From Progne subis subis (lineage: Eukaryota > Chordata > Aves > Passeriformes > Hirundinidae), in NCBI GenBank assembly GCA_022316685.1, contig JAKJHU010000030.1:9202860-9266859 (forward strand): a stretch of DNA of 64,000 bases, in the 5' to 3' direction. The first letter of the stretch is position 1; each line of letters begins with the position of its first letter. Positions 26,901-39,019 of this stretch are shown here, piece after piece. The notes under the pieces were generated by a model, which had not been told where the DNA came from, did no database searches, and saw only the letters and a list, made by a program, of their open reading frames with translations. Position numbers and translations under genes: made by a program.

Positions 26901-27184
26901 TCTGTAGAAAACACAAAAAAACCTCATATGACATACTGTCTTCTATTATCTTAATAAATTTTAATATACAAATTTCATATAGATCTTAATGAAAATTCCA
27001 TTTCTGAATTTATTTCTTGAAATAAATAATCAAGTAGAGTTGCAATAAAAACTGAACTACTGGGAAAACTTCTAGTTGAGGTCAATGCCTCTTAGAAGCC
27101 TAAAAATCTTCAGAACATGAAGGAGGTATTAAGATTTACTTAAATTAGCATAATCCCTAGTCACAAATTCTTAGACAATTTTTT
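23901..27184. other. Intergenic DNA, no gene seen
   Basis: Two moderately long frames occur (25795-26067 minus; 26477-26818 plus, 113 codons), but neither has a recognisable domain or exon signals that I can support. Confidence 0.45.
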
Positions 27185-27765
27185 TAATCATAGAATAATA
27201 GAATCATTTACGTTGCAAAAGAGATCATAGAGTTCAAGCCATTGACCCAGCTAGAATAATTTAGTTGGTAAAAGAGATCACAGAGTTCAACTATTGACCC
27301 AGCACTATCAACTCTACCACTGAGCCATGTCCCTAAGTGCCACATCGACATGTCTTTTAAATACCTCCAGATATGGTGAATTCCCTGGGCAGCCTGTTCC
27401 AATGCTTGACAATCTTTTCAGTGAATAAATTTTTCTTAATATCAAATCTAAATCTCCCCTGGTGCAAATTGAGGCAATTTCCTCTTGTCACATCACTTAT
27501 CACTTGAGAGAAGTGTCTGACCCCCACCTCACCACAACCTCCTTTCAGGAAAATGTAGAGTGATAAGGTGTCCCCTGAGCCTCCTCCAGCCTAAACAATT
27601 CCAACTCCCTTGGCTGCTCCTTGTATGACTTGTGCTCCAGATATTTTATCAGCTTCATTGCCCTTCTCTGGACACCCTTTAGCACCTAAATGTGAGAGTC
27701 CCAAAAGTGAACCCAGTACTTGAGATGCAGCCTCACCAGGGTCAAGAACAAGGAGACAATCATAA
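27185..27765 (-). mobile_element. CR1 LINE 3' end, reverse orientation
   Basis: The plus strand begins AATCATAGAATAATAGAATC (complement of the ATTCTATGATT tail) and runs through the well-known reversed CR1 3' region: CCATGTCCCTAAGTGCCACAT, CCCTGGGCAGCCTGTTCCAA, CCCCTGAGCCTCCTCCAGCC, GCCCTTCTCTGGACACCCTT and TGCAGCCTCACCAGGGTC. Near the tail, about 55 bases are duplicated in tandem (the phrase GAGATCATAGAGTTCAA recurs as GAGATCACAGAGTTCAA). The 5' end is truncated. Confidence 0.93.
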
Positions 27766-29861
27766 ATAAAACATTCTTGATAAAATTATTTTCTATAAAA
27801 TTGAATGAATTTGGAATCAGTGGTGAATATGAGGATTTAACAAGTTCTCTTCACTCTGAGAATGTAGTGCAATAATTTGAGTTAAACCCAGGTATCCCTG
27901 ATGTAGGATAAGGACTCTGGTCAATTCAAAGAAATTACATTTTTTCCAAATTTTCCCAGTGTTTATTTCCCCAGATAAAACAAGCTATGGCACAGACCAT
28001 CTTGAGAACTGACGTTAATAATAAGAAAGGAATAGCAGCCAGCTGTCACACCATATTAGATCAGATTTGTGCCTCTACTCCCTTTGGGAAATGTTCTGAA
28101 TCCTAATTAGTACATAATCAGTTTGTGGTGTTAATTGAGTGAAAGCCAGGTAACCAAGAATCACAAAGTAAAATGTTTTTGTTCTTGAACTTTAAAAACA
28201 AAAAAAGGAGAACAGTGATCAATCTGGTCTTCTATCTGTTAAATGAAAGCCACCAGTTGCTTACAAAACATCTAACATTTTTTTCAGGCTCTTCCAATAT
28301 GGTATTTATCCACATTTTCCAGAAAGCTGTAGTTGTAAACACTGAAATCTTTCCCTCAAGAACTGTCAGTAACATCATAAAAGGAAATAGAAGCAGACAG
28401 TAATTATTTAATTATGCTATTTTTTCCAAGAATGAAAGAACAAGACATGATTTTGCTACTAGTTTCAAAAGTTAAGTCAGTAACTGGGAAAAATGGAGAA
28501 TGCATTAGGTGTCCAAAAGAGTCTAAGGGCATCATATTGAATTTATTCCGCATTATACTGTCATTTAAATCATACATTAAGAAATAAAAGTATTTTATTC
28601 TCTTAATCTCAAGTCTAACTTCATTAAGAATTCTTAAATATATTCTGATCAAAAAATAAGAATTTAGGAAGACATTGCATATCTGGAACACTATGAATTT
28701 AATGTGAACAGTGACTTTTTATTCTCTAGATTCATGTTCCTTTTATTTTTTAATCTCAAAATCTACAATAGAAAGCAAAATAGTATAATACACATACTAT
28801 ATATACTATATAGATAGTATAAAATAAATATTTTAGTGTTTTCCCAAGAGACTTATTAATTTTCAGTGTTGCAAAAATACCAGTAGGTGTCTCTATTGCT
28901 ACATTATTTCCAGAGGTTAAATAAACATAAACCTAAACCAAAAGTGACAAAAACCACCACCCCAGCAATAAACCAAACCCCACAGCAACCACCACCACAG
29001 CCCTACATCACCACATCATAGCCTACAACATTTCATTTCTGGAAAAGACATGTGAAGCTTATAGAGAAAAGCAGATGATACTAAGGTTCTTCTCTTCTAT
29101 CTTACTGTTTTCCTATGGGAAGTAAAGGGTTTACTTAATATTATGTCATTTCTATAACATTATTATTACCATTGCAAGTTGGATTGTAAATATGAAGTAT
29201 TTAAGTTGGGCTTTTTTTCCTGGAATTTGTTATTCCTTGTTTTCTAAGGAGAAGTTTGGACTTCATGAAGGCTTGTGTACCAAAGTCAAATCTGCTGACA
29301 TCACTCCTCAGGGTCATACATATCTCTTTCTAGTTTGGTTTTCACATAGTAGATTGTTAGCAATTTCACTTTTCATTTTTTAGTAATAAGCTTTGGTAAA
29401 GTTCTTTGAACATCAAAAGGGTTTATGGCTTAAGAGTACTCATAATTACTGAATCTTTACACTACCTCTACAAAAAACTAATTAGTGCCAGGAAATAAGG
29501 AGTTGTTGGAATGATGAGGGGACAGCTCGTCTGAAGAAATTTTGTTTGAGGAATGGACAAGAAGCAACAGTCAGTGCCACCACTGTGTCAAGAAATGTAT
29601 CATCACTTTAAAAGAAATTAATAAAAGAACTAATACACATAAGGTGAATAAAATGGAACACAGTTTCTTTGTTCTAAATAAGCATGTTTGAAAGTCCTAA
29701 ATTAGCTGTACAAAGCACAATAATGCAGTTTTTCTACATTCTTTCTCAGCTTCTTTTAGACCAGATATCTCCCCTAAAAACCTAAAATACTGTTAGAAAC
29801 TACAGGGGAAAGGAGAACAAAAAAACCAGACCAAACCAAACCAAAACTGTCTATTGGAGGG
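27766..29861. other. AT-rich intergenic DNA, no gene seen
   Basis: Contains a TATACTATATA-type stretch at about 28785-28820 and a CCACCA/CACCAC-rich stretch at 28950-29015. No coding region was recognised. Confidence 0.5.
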
Positions 29862-29929
29862 GAAAAAAAAAAGAAAAAAAAAAAAAAAGAAAAAAAGAAA
29901 AAAAGAAAAAAAGAAAAAAAGAAAAAAAG
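29862..29929. repeat. A-rich (AAAAAAAG)n array
   Basis: Imperfect octamer array of A runs separated by single G. Confidence 0.9.
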
Positions 29930-31326
29930 TTATGCCTTGATACAGCATGAAACTTCAAAAGGCAATTTAAAAATAATCCAAAAAACACTGCTGAGGCTTA
30001 GGGCAGCACTGTACTTTTCCCTTCCTTTTATTCTGTACATCTGCTTTTGTCTACTTAGAAGTAGTCTGCTTGATCAAAAGAAGAGATACCCCAGATAGCA
30101 TTCATGCTGTCATATTGCATTTCTAATTTTCTCTAAGGAAACAAGGATGTTATATTTATTAGTTAAATATATGGGTTCATGCTAAATATTTGTATTGGTG
30201 CTTAGGAATACCATTGAACTCAAAGGGCATTTTGAACCAGGGAGTATTTCAGGATAAGGTCTGCATACACCGACTGTCTCCAACGCTTCATCATTCATAT
30301 GGCACAGTGAAAGCAAAATGTCAATCAGCAGCAATAAAAGACAAAGAGTCCAAAGTACAGAATGTAACTTAATCTTCCTCTCACATAAAATCACATCCTG
30401 AATTAATGTAAATATTTTATTTTGGTGACAAATGTCTTATTTTAAGACATTTGTCACCAAATATCTTAAAAATAAGACATTTGGTGACATTTAATGTCTT
30501 ATTTGTGAAGCCATTTAGATACTATTTTTTTAATGCCCTTATTTTTTCTTTTATAACTAGAGAGAAAAGGAATAAAGAAAGATCAGAAAGAAACACAAAA
30601 ATACCTTAAATAGAACTATGTTTGCCTGTATGTCAAATACCTAAGTTTTAGCAATTTCCTTACATGAGGCACAGATAATTTAAATGATGTGTGGATGCAG
30701 CACACCATAAGGAAACAAAGCACAAAACAAGAAAGGAAGAAAGAAGACTTAGGATCAATTAATTGCAATATCTAGGAACAAAGGTAGTGGAGCCCTAAAG
30801 TGCACTCAGTCTTTTTAAATCATGACACAGTCATCAATGTATGTGATAGTCAGTGACATTGCTTCACGAAGTGTCAAATATTTTTGCTGCCACCAGAAAG
30901 GCAGGTGCTTCAGTTTGAGCTCTCAGGTTCTCATTTGGTGAACTTAGGATTTTTAGCAGTAGCTGGCATAGCTGGCATTTGATTTTGACTGACACTATAA
31001 CAATATAAAATATTCTCCTACTTTTGGCATAATCATAGATCCTATTAGGAATTAATACCATATTTACAGATATTTATTGTAGAAAATAAATATTCTCTGG
31101 AATTAAAATTAGTTGGGTTTTATATATTCAGAATCACATACAAGCTCTTAATAAACCCATATGATAATTAACTGGAATTTTATCTGCCTCTTGAATTATA
31201 CAGCATATTAACAATTGAGTTAGATTTTGAGACAGCTTCAAAATAAAAGAAGGCCATGCAATCATCATCTTAAATTAGTGCAAAAGTAAGAATATAGTCA
31301 CACTGTTTCTTTTATTACTCAGTCCA
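29930..31326. other. Intergenic DNA, no gene seen (contains a hairpin)
   Basis: No coding signal. The compound palindrome at 30421-30515 is listed separately. Confidence 0.5.
30421..30515. repeat. Perfect hairpin plus second imperfect hairpin
   Basis: Positions 30421-30439 and 30443-30461 are exact reverse complements (19-bp stem, 3-base loop TTT), built on TTTGGTGACAAATGTCTTA. Immediately downstream, AATAAGACAT and ATGTCTTATT form a second 10-bp stem, and the sequence between them again contains TTGGTGACA. The word TAAGACAT or its complement thus occurs four times in 95 bp. It may be a small palindromic element or a replication/repair product. No gene is implied. Confidence 0.85.
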
Positions 31327-31332
31327 TAAAAT

Positions 31333-32039
31333 TGTATCTGGTTTTTTCCCCACTCCGGGCGGGAGAGGACCTCTGGCTAGCTCGGTCAACACAGATACAG
31401 ATGTTTCCAGTTCGTTTCGGCTTCGGCTTAGCAGTTGGACCCCGTATGTTGAGACAGTCAACAGCAGCAGAAGAGAAAAGGCTGGCTCTCAGCTTAGCAG
31501 GTTAAAAGATGTTTATTAGCTCCAGAGTTGAGAAGCAGAGAGCTCCGAGCTCAGAGGCGAGAGCTCAGAGGCTGGGAGCTGAGCAGCTGAGCGAGAGCTG
31601 CTCGGAGAGCTGCTGGGAGAGAGCTGCTGGGAGAGAGTTCGAATCTCCCTCCTCTCCCTTATAAGCGGGGGAGGGGTTCCAGGGAGGATACAACAAGACA
31701 ACAAATCAGGGGATCCAGGGGGTAACAAGGTGTGCCCACCCCCAAGCCTCGGACCAACCACCTCCAGAGGAAAAGAATTCCCCCAGGCTACCTGTCCACC
31801 CTAAGCCCTCTCCCTGAGGTTTCGCAATCTGGGAGGGACCCCTGGAGTGATAAGACAGGCTGCCCCAGAGTGAGGGGGGGCAGAGGGATGTTACAAGCCA
31901 TGTGAGGAGTGGGATGATTGACACAAAACACCTTATTATAAAGACGACACAAAAGGGATACAAAATTGGGGATACAGTGAAATGAACCATAACATAAACT
32001 TCTTACAAAAACCTAATAAAACAGTTCTGCACCACTACA
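31333..32039 (-). mobile_element. Solo LTR of the betaretrovirus-like family, copy B
   Basis: A 707-bp reverse-oriented copy of the same LTR as at 18393 and 44232, with exact 6-bp target duplication TAAAAT (31327-31332 and 32040-32045). Relative to the provirus LTR it lacks part of the GAGCTC/CAGCTG-rich R segment and has small indels (for example an extra A in GATAAGACAGG), one of which breaks the U3 reading frame seen in the other copies. Confidence 0.95.
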
Positions 32040-32045
32040 TAAAAT

Positions 32046-32784
32046 GAAAGTCATTTTTCTCAAATGTAATTTATTCTAATTGTCACTTTCTGTGAAAATA
32101 TTTTTACTAGAATTATACAAAAGAATCTTATTTCCGTAATAGGTGGAAATATATTATGTTTTAAAGCAGGTAAACATATATCTTTCTTAATATCTGGAAG
32201 AATGTCAGGCAGGATGACTCTTTTTGGATTCTAGTAAAAAAAATTCATGAAGATATGGAACCTCTCAAATAAGCATTCAAGACTTTGAGGCCCCATGAAA
32301 CTATAAAGTGTATAGTCACAAGTCTAAAAATTTCTATTCTTAGTTATTTATAAGTGTCCCTTTTTTTTTTTTTTTTTTTTTTTTTTAAACCAGAGATTCA
32401 GTATTTAATGGCTGTATGGAATTTAAATAATCTAGAATGGGAAAAATATATGCTGTCCTTATAATGTACAGATGTGACTGTACAAACAGATACACTACAT
32501 GCAGAAATTATTTCCACAGCTGAATAGACCCTGTATTTACTTTCCTTTAGAAGGATATTGTTCATCTCTATCTATATTTATTCACACAGATGGAAAATAA
32601 TTACTTCAGTACTTAACTTTTTAGTTAATATTCAATACAAAATGGAATTTCTTTTTATTTAATACATTCATCAGCTGGAATGTACAAGCTTTTCTTTCCA
32701 TATCTTTCAAAATTTTTTGTACAATGATTAAAAGAAAAGGAATGCTTTAAAAGCAATGACTAAACTCCCAGTCTGTACTCATGT
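32046..32784. other. Intergenic DNA, no gene seen
   Basis: Contains a 26-base poly-T run at 32361-32386. No coding signal. Confidence 0.5.
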
Positions 32785-33039
32785 TTGAGACTGGCCCAGT
32801 CCAGGCTTAGCACCCTGTACTTGGACTTGTTGAACTTAATGAGATTTCCATAGGCCCACTTCTCATGTTTGTCCAGGTCCCTCTGGATGGTATTCTTTTC
32901 TTCCATCCTGCAGCTGTACTGTTCAGCCTTGTGTCATCTGCAAGCTTGCTGAGGGTGCAGTATCACTGTCTGTGATCTTGATGAAGATAGTGAAAAGCTC
33001 TAGTCCCAGGACAGAGCCTTGAGGGACATCATGGTGCAT
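32785..33039 (-). mobile_element. CR1 LINE fragment, part 1 (split by an LTR insertion)
   Basis: The plus strand carries reversed CR1 phrases (TGGCCCAGTCCAGGCTTAGC, TGTCCAGGTCCCTCTGGATG, GTGTCATCTGCAAGCTTGCTG, GACAGAGCCTTGAGGGACA). It stops at the solo LTR at 33040 and the same element resumes at about 33690. Confidence 0.88.
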
Positions 33040-33683
33040 TGTTGCAGTGTTTTTTATTGTGTCTTCAGTTGCAGCTCAGTTTCAATGGTATGTTTTATAC
33101 CCCCACCCCCTATTTTGTATGGTTATAGTATATTTTATGAGGACTAATGTACTGTTCCCTTTCCCCTGTATTGTTGGTTTTGCCCTGGTTGCCTATCTTC
33201 CCTAGAGGTACCCATCCCTTCTCCTACAGAACTGTCAATCTTTCCCTAACCTTGGCCCTTCTTCCAGAGTGTTCCCTATCAATCCCCCAGTCCTTGGCAC
33301 CCTAGTGGTTAGTTTAGACTGTTCCTTCCCCTTGTGTTCCTTCATTGGTCTATGTACTGTACTCCCCGCCTTACATTCCTCTCCCACATAACCCTTATTG
33401 TTTGGAAATTGTACCCTCTTCCAAGACGTCCCCTGCTTGTAAGTCTCTGCGAACTCAGGTTTTGTGTCTTTCTGTCCTGGACCTTCCTGGGTATAAACAC
33501 CTTTGGAAATCACACAGACGACCTCTCTCTGTTCCTTGTCCCTGCCCTTGACGCATTCCATCTGTACCGTAGAGCAGTTGTACCCTACAGCCACACCCTG
33601 GATAGCGTGACTTTCTGGGGACTGCCCGCTCTTGGCGACAGTGTCAGGAGCTGGCCAGGCTGAAGAACTCCGGCATCGCTTCA
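33040..33683 (+). mobile_element. Solo LTR nested inside the CR1 fragment
   Basis: A 644-bp TG...CA element (TGTTGCAGTG to ATCGCTTCA) flanked by exact 6-bp duplications GTGCAT (33034-33039 and 33684-33689). Its U3 start (TGTTGCAGTG-TTTTTTATT, then a CCCCCACC-ATTTTGTAT block) is reminiscent of the betaretrovirus-like LTRs, which together with a plus-strand TATAAAC at about 33491 favours plus orientation. No plus-strand AATAAA follows. On the minus strand a TATAAAA and an AATAAA also exist, so the orientation is not certain. A 179-codon minus frame crosses LTR and CR1 and is treated as chance. Confidence 0.88.
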
Positions 33684-33689
33684 GTGCAT

Positions 33690-34150
33690 ATCTACCATTG
33701 GACATAGACCCACTGACCACAACTCTCTGGCTACATCCGTCTAGCCAATTTATTATCAACTGAATCCATGCCACTCTGATTTTGAGATGTCACGTGAAAT
33801 CTTATAAAAAACTTTACAGAATTCTAGATACATGACATCAATTGGTCTTCCTTTGTCAACCATTGCCATTGCTCCATCACAGGGAGCCACAGATTGGTCA
33901 AGCACAATTTACCCTTAGTAAAGCCATTCCAACTACCTTGAATTACCTGCATGTCTTTTAGGTACCTTAGCTTATCTTCTACGAGGATCTGTTCCATGAA
34001 ATTTCCAGGCACAGAGGTGAGATTCACAGGTCTTTAGTTCCCTGGATTTTCCTTTCTCCCCTTTTCAAATATTATGGTGTCTTTTCCAATATGATGGAGT
34101 GTGGCTTGGCAAGAATATCAGCCAATTCACTCAGGAGTAAGTTTCACTGA
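33690..34150 (-). mobile_element. CR1 LINE fragment, part 2 (reverse transcriptase region)
   Basis: On the minus strand it encodes [14 protein letters not shown], a following region with the phrase [12 protein letters not shown], and downstream a [12 protein letters not shown] version of the RT core, all CR1 ORF2 hallmarks. It is the continuation of the fragment at 32785-33039 beyond the nested LTR. Stops and indels make it non-functional. Confidence 0.9.
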
Positions 34151-34178
34151 TTCTGCTTTATGAATATTGAACTGACTG

Positions 34179-34260
34179 CTGCTGAGGTAGGTGGCAGAAA
34201 ATATTTGTGTTTGTGATAAATGGCATCCTTAAACCTTTATTCGTTCACAATTTGCTGTAG
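34179..34260 (+). repeat. Inverted duplication, left arm
   Basis: About 80 bp (containing GGCAGAAAATATTTGTGTTT and GATAAATGGCATCCTTAAAC) is present in reverse complement at 35384-35463 with only a few mismatches over the core of about 70 bp. Flanks on both sides diverge abruptly. The left arm sits between the CR1 fragment and the solo LTR at 34313. Confidence 0.85.
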
Positions 34261-34312
34261 AAGTACTACATATTTCTGCAAAAGACGGGGACTGGTCAGC
34301 ACTGAGAACATG

Positions 34313-34678
34313 TGTTGTAATGCATTAATTGGGTTTATATTTCATCAGATTTGTAATGTTTTTTCTATGTATCACGTGATCTCTCCTTGCCCATCAGTGT
34401 TCATCCCCCACACTGAAATGTAACCCAACGCTCTTCCACTGCCACTTCTCCCTGACTGTGTGGTGTCCTCTCCCTGCCTCTGGGCCCTGCCCCCTAGGGA
34501 AAAAGTCCTGACAGGGGAGTGGCAAGCTCTCTCTGGCACCGGCGAGCCATCAGGATGGGCTCCAGCCAAGCAGGGCAGGACTCGAGAATAAAAGCTGTAA
34601 TATCCCACCTGGTGAAAGAGAGCGGACTCTTTTACTTTTGCCATCGGCGGTCATCTAGTCTTGTGGGGAAATACAACA
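34313..34678 (+). mobile_element. Solo LTR, fourth family
   Basis: A 366-bp element with matching terminal inverted bases TGTTGTA...TACAACA and exact 6-bp target duplications AACATG (34307-34312 and 34679-34684). A plus-strand AATAAA at 34587-34592 near the end gives the orientation. The body is GC-richer than its flanks. No internal region. Confidence 0.92.
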
Positions 34679-34904
34679 AACATGTCTGTGTTCTTTGACT
34701 TTGCTGCTGCTAGCTGTCACTTCACAGGAACCAATGCAGAATTCAGCCTTTCCCCGGGAAACGCCCTGCAGTCTGTGGGGTTGTAATGTCGGAGTGCATG
34801 TAGGCAGCAAGAAGGGAATCATATCCATTAATCCAGATTGTCGCACCTCTAAGGGAAAAAAAGGAAAAGGAACTGATTGTAGAACGAAGTAAGTATTAAA
34901 AAAA

Positions 34905-35025
34905 AAAATCCTCAAAATAAACAAGTAAACAAACAAAACAAACAAACAACAACAACAACAACAAAAAAACAAAAAAAACAAACAAAAAAAACCCCCAAAA
35001 CAACAAAAAAACCCCCAAACCCCAT
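34905..35025. repeat. A/C-rich low-complexity tract
   Basis: AAAC/AACAAC/AAACCCCC repeats, the complement of the T/G tracts elsewhere in the window. Confidence 0.85.
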
Positions 35026-35383
35026 CAAGCCAAAATGCAGAAGGCGTAGTAACTAGATGACCTTTTGAAGACTCTTGACTGTATGGATTTATTTCAAGAA
35101 TGAAGGACATTGAAATATTTTAAACTAAAAGTTAAGATAGAAGATAATGACTTTCCCTGAAAGTGCTTTGGGTAACTAAATATATCCTTCCTACCTCTAG
35201 AAAGAACTTCTGTGATGTCTACTCATATGAAAGCATTTTTAATAAACCTCGGTATTATATGAAATGTTTAGTTATAGAAGTTATATCACGAGAGATCAAA
35301 TTTAGCCTAAAAATAACCAGGAAATAGTCTAGAAAAAATTATGAAGATGGATAACTGACTGAAAGTTGTGTTGATGTGTGTGA

Positions 35384-35463
35384 CTACAGCAAATTGTGAA
35401 CAAATAAATGTTTAAGGATGCCATTTATCACAAACACAAATATTTTCTGCCGCCTACCTTCAG
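35384..35463 (-). repeat. Inverted duplication, right arm
   Basis: Reverse complement of 34179-34260 (core identity about 95% by eye). It lies 1.1 kb downstream, across the solo LTR and an A/C-rich tract. It may be a second copy of a dispersed repeat in the opposite orientation or a local inverted duplication. Confidence 0.85.
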
Positions 35464-38400
35464 TGTGTGGCCACTCCAATGCAAGACTGTTTAACTCTTC
35501 TTGTTGGGAGGTAACAAGACAGGACATGACTATCAGAACTTGCAGTAAACTGGTAGATATTTTAATCTTCAAAATACTGTGTAGTTGGAGTAACATTTAC
35601 TGTTCAGCTTTCCCTCTGAAGATCAAATCATTGTTCTGAAAAGGCACTTTGTGATAGGATTGAACACGTGTTCAAAACAATCACTTTTTCAGGAGGCTGA
35701 CTGCATGAAGGGGGCTGGCTCAAGTGAAGCCACAATTTTTGAGTATTCTCATCTTTTCCCTAACCCAGAGGTACCACTCTTTCAGAGGTGCCTCTTCAGA
35801 ACTACTTACTAACAGTCTGAAATGTGACCTCCAGGCTGATGACAAAAATTGCTGGTTGTTTCACAGTCTGAGGGCTGATCCTATCCTTAATTGCTGACGT
35901 ATGTTTTCTTTCCAAAACCAACAATCAGCTGTTTTTCAGAAGGAAAAGATGAAAGACATACACAGGAACACACAGAAGGCTTCTGTAATGTTAAAGGGGA
36001 TGTACAAATTATGCAATAGACATAATAAATTCTGTTAGAAATGCTAAACGAAAATGGTCCTTGCCATATGTGGGTATGTAGGTTTGGATATGAGTGAGCT
36101 GTTTGGCTTCCCTTAACATGGCTAGTTGTTTCCCATGTAATTGTATTATGGGATACGGTATTAGGAAGCACCGAGTTTGATATTACAACTTTGAGTATTA
36201 ATATTTCATGGTTGTATTGAGATCTATAAAACATTTACAAAAACCCTATACCTACATTATTCATAGCAATTTAAATAATATGTATTATGAGATATTTCTT
36301 TGATTTTTATTATTTTTGAAAAGAAATATGGGCTAGGCTAATACATAAAAATTTATCATGAGATAAAAATGTTTACAAAATATACAGTATAAGAAATATT
36401 TAATAACTATTTAAGTCAAATACAACCTATTCTTTATACTTAATCTGATTTCAGGTACTGAATTTTCTTCCTTATTTCTCTTAAACATGAGGCCCTCATC
36501 TTCTGTGACTTGGATTCTTTTTATTTTATTTTTTTTTTATTTTCTGTAGCAGTTTTGAGATTTTCTTTTTTGTGACAAGGTAAATGATGACAATATAACA
36601 TGGGTGCTTACCTAATTGTATTAGCAATTTTCTTCCAGCACAGTCTCACTCACTTTTCTGGTATCACACTCATTTTGAATTTTTTAGTGTTTCATCAGGT
36701 TTGTGGCAATCATGTTGTGCTTTTATTGCCTAAAAAATACTGTAGTGTCAAATCAAAACATTTCCGAAAAACAGACAAGCCTACAAGCTGATGTATCTAG
36801 AATAAGAGAAATGTATCAATTCCACCTGTAAGAAAGCCTTTGCTTTTCTGATAAATGAATACTTTCATTAATACATCTCAATGACTTGTAATATCTTACC
36901 TAATAACAATAATAATTATTTTAATAATTAGATATGAAAAAAACAGCAGATTATATGACTAATTGTGATGACAGAAGCTTCTCATTGCTTTTTTACTTGA
37001 CCAAACACTTTCAAAGGCAAAAATATTTTTATTATTTATTTCTCACTTCTGGATTTTTAAAAGATCATGACAGTGATGGTGTCTATTTTGTCTGTTGTTG
37101 ATTACTTTTTCTCAAGAGAGGAACCATGGTCTTTTTGCAATATAAATTTCTACTTTCAAATACATGGGGCATTTTTACCAACTGTCATTTTTGATAAATA
37201 GCAATTTTCATTTAAAATAAACATTTTTCAGACAGAACCTTGAGTCTTCAGACATTTATGAGCAGGAAGTGAATAATTCTTTAACAGCACATTATACATA
37301 CACTTTTTGAAGAATTTAAATACTTTAAAGTGTCAATGGATAACGTGAATTATGCTCCACAAAAAATCTTCAGGTTGCAAACATATGAATTAAAAAAAAC
37401 CAAAACAAAAAAAACCAAAACAAAATAAAAAAAACCACTAAAAAACTTCCCAAAACCTGCATCTTATAATAATTAGAGGCCATTTTTGATAATTAGAATA
37501 ATTTTATGAATAATTTGAGATATTATTTCATAGTATTTATGAGTGAAATTCACTAACAGTTACCTTCATCCCAAGCAATGTGTTCAGCTTGCCTTTTTAC
37601 TTTAAGAAATAAGCATCTCTGAGCTATAATAGCTATTTTTAAAGTTTAGAAAACACTTCTCATTAATTACGAAAATCATGGGATGTTTGTTTTTGAGATA
37701 TAAGTGTTGGGGTAAATCCCATTTAGTTTTGATTTAACATTTTCCATTGTGCTGTTAATTTATGTGTTTATTCTCTTGTTTATTTTGTTGGGTTTGGCTG
37801 GTTATGTTGAATATAATTAGAATTAATAAATTACAATACTATTTTATGTCATATTTTATCTATCTATAACAGGCCAGAAAATTTTAAAGTATTCACATAG
37901 AATACTACTGTGGATTTGTTTTGTTTGCTTGGGGTTTTAGTGTGGGGTTTTTTTTGGTTTTTATTTTGGTTTTTTTTTTTTTTTTTTTTTTTGTGGTGGG
38001 TATGGTTTTTTTTGGGTTGTTTTTTTTTTTTTTTTTTTAAATTTCCTTTTACAGAGAATGATGCAATGAAATCTAGTTTTAATTTTGATCATTCTTCTTC
38101 TCTTGATTAATTACCACCTGATGATCACTTAAAGCCTAGGAGATAATTTTAAGTGCTATCTTTTCCATTTGCTTTCTCATTTATTTTCCTTCTATAACTT
38201 TTTTTCTAGAATTCTTTGATGTGATTTTTTTTTCAAGAAAGGTAGGAGGAAAGAATATAAATTTTATTTCCATTCTCCCATGCTTCATTTTAAGAATTTT
38301 CCGTGAAAATTGTCCATAAATTACTTCCAAAAACTTGGAATGGAAATGGATTACTTAATGCATATGGAAACAATTATTAGTTTTATCCTTATGAGAAGAA

Positions 38401-39019
38401 AGCAGTAAAACCACAATTAATGACATCCAGAAAATTTTAATGTTTAGGAAAAAGTAGGAAAATGAAAAAAAAAAAAAAAAAAATACAAGCAAGGCAACCG
38501 AGGCTAAAGAGGGCATCCTTCTAATGTGCAAGAATGTTCTACAAATAACAAAGTATTCTCTATTCTATTCACAAGCAATTTTGGCAGTTTCCTGACAGAC
38601 AACATTGCATTAACCGCTTTTATCATAGGAAAGGAAAATGACAATGTTGATATAGCACTCAGAAGAGGTGATATCTTGCAAGGACAATATCCTGCTTTTA
38701 TTCATCTGCACAGGAGAAAAATATATTAGAAGTCCTTCTAGTACATGGAAAACAATCAAATATTGAAGCTCCACTGAAAGATAAATTTCTGGGCAGAACT
38801 CCTCCCCCTCTTCCATGAAAAAACCATGAACAGCTGAAAAGTCAAAAGAATTAACCCTGCAATTCCCGGCTCAATATATAAATAAGACATAATCAACAGT
38901 CTTAAGGCCCCAACAAAGTGCTGTCATCTAATATTTTTCAGTGCTAAAGTTAGACTAGATCTTTACTCAGGACTCTGGACTAGAAAAGATTATTTATCTC
39001 AGGACTATGAATTCTCCTT
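35464..39019. other. AT-rich intergenic DNA, no gene seen
   Basis: Contains an A/C-rich tract (37393-37440), a T/G plus poly-T tract (37917-38040) and poly-A (38465-38483). No coding signal beyond chance frames. Confidence 0.5.

Noticed and set aside
28920..29020. CCACCA/CACCAC-rich stretch that could suggest a repeat array
   Set aside because: Irregular low complexity, no spacer-repeat pattern. There is no CRISPR-like structure anywhere in the window.
33235..33774. 179-codon minus-strand frame
   Set aside because: It spans the solo LTR and part of the unrelated CR1, so it cannot be one gene. No domain is visible.
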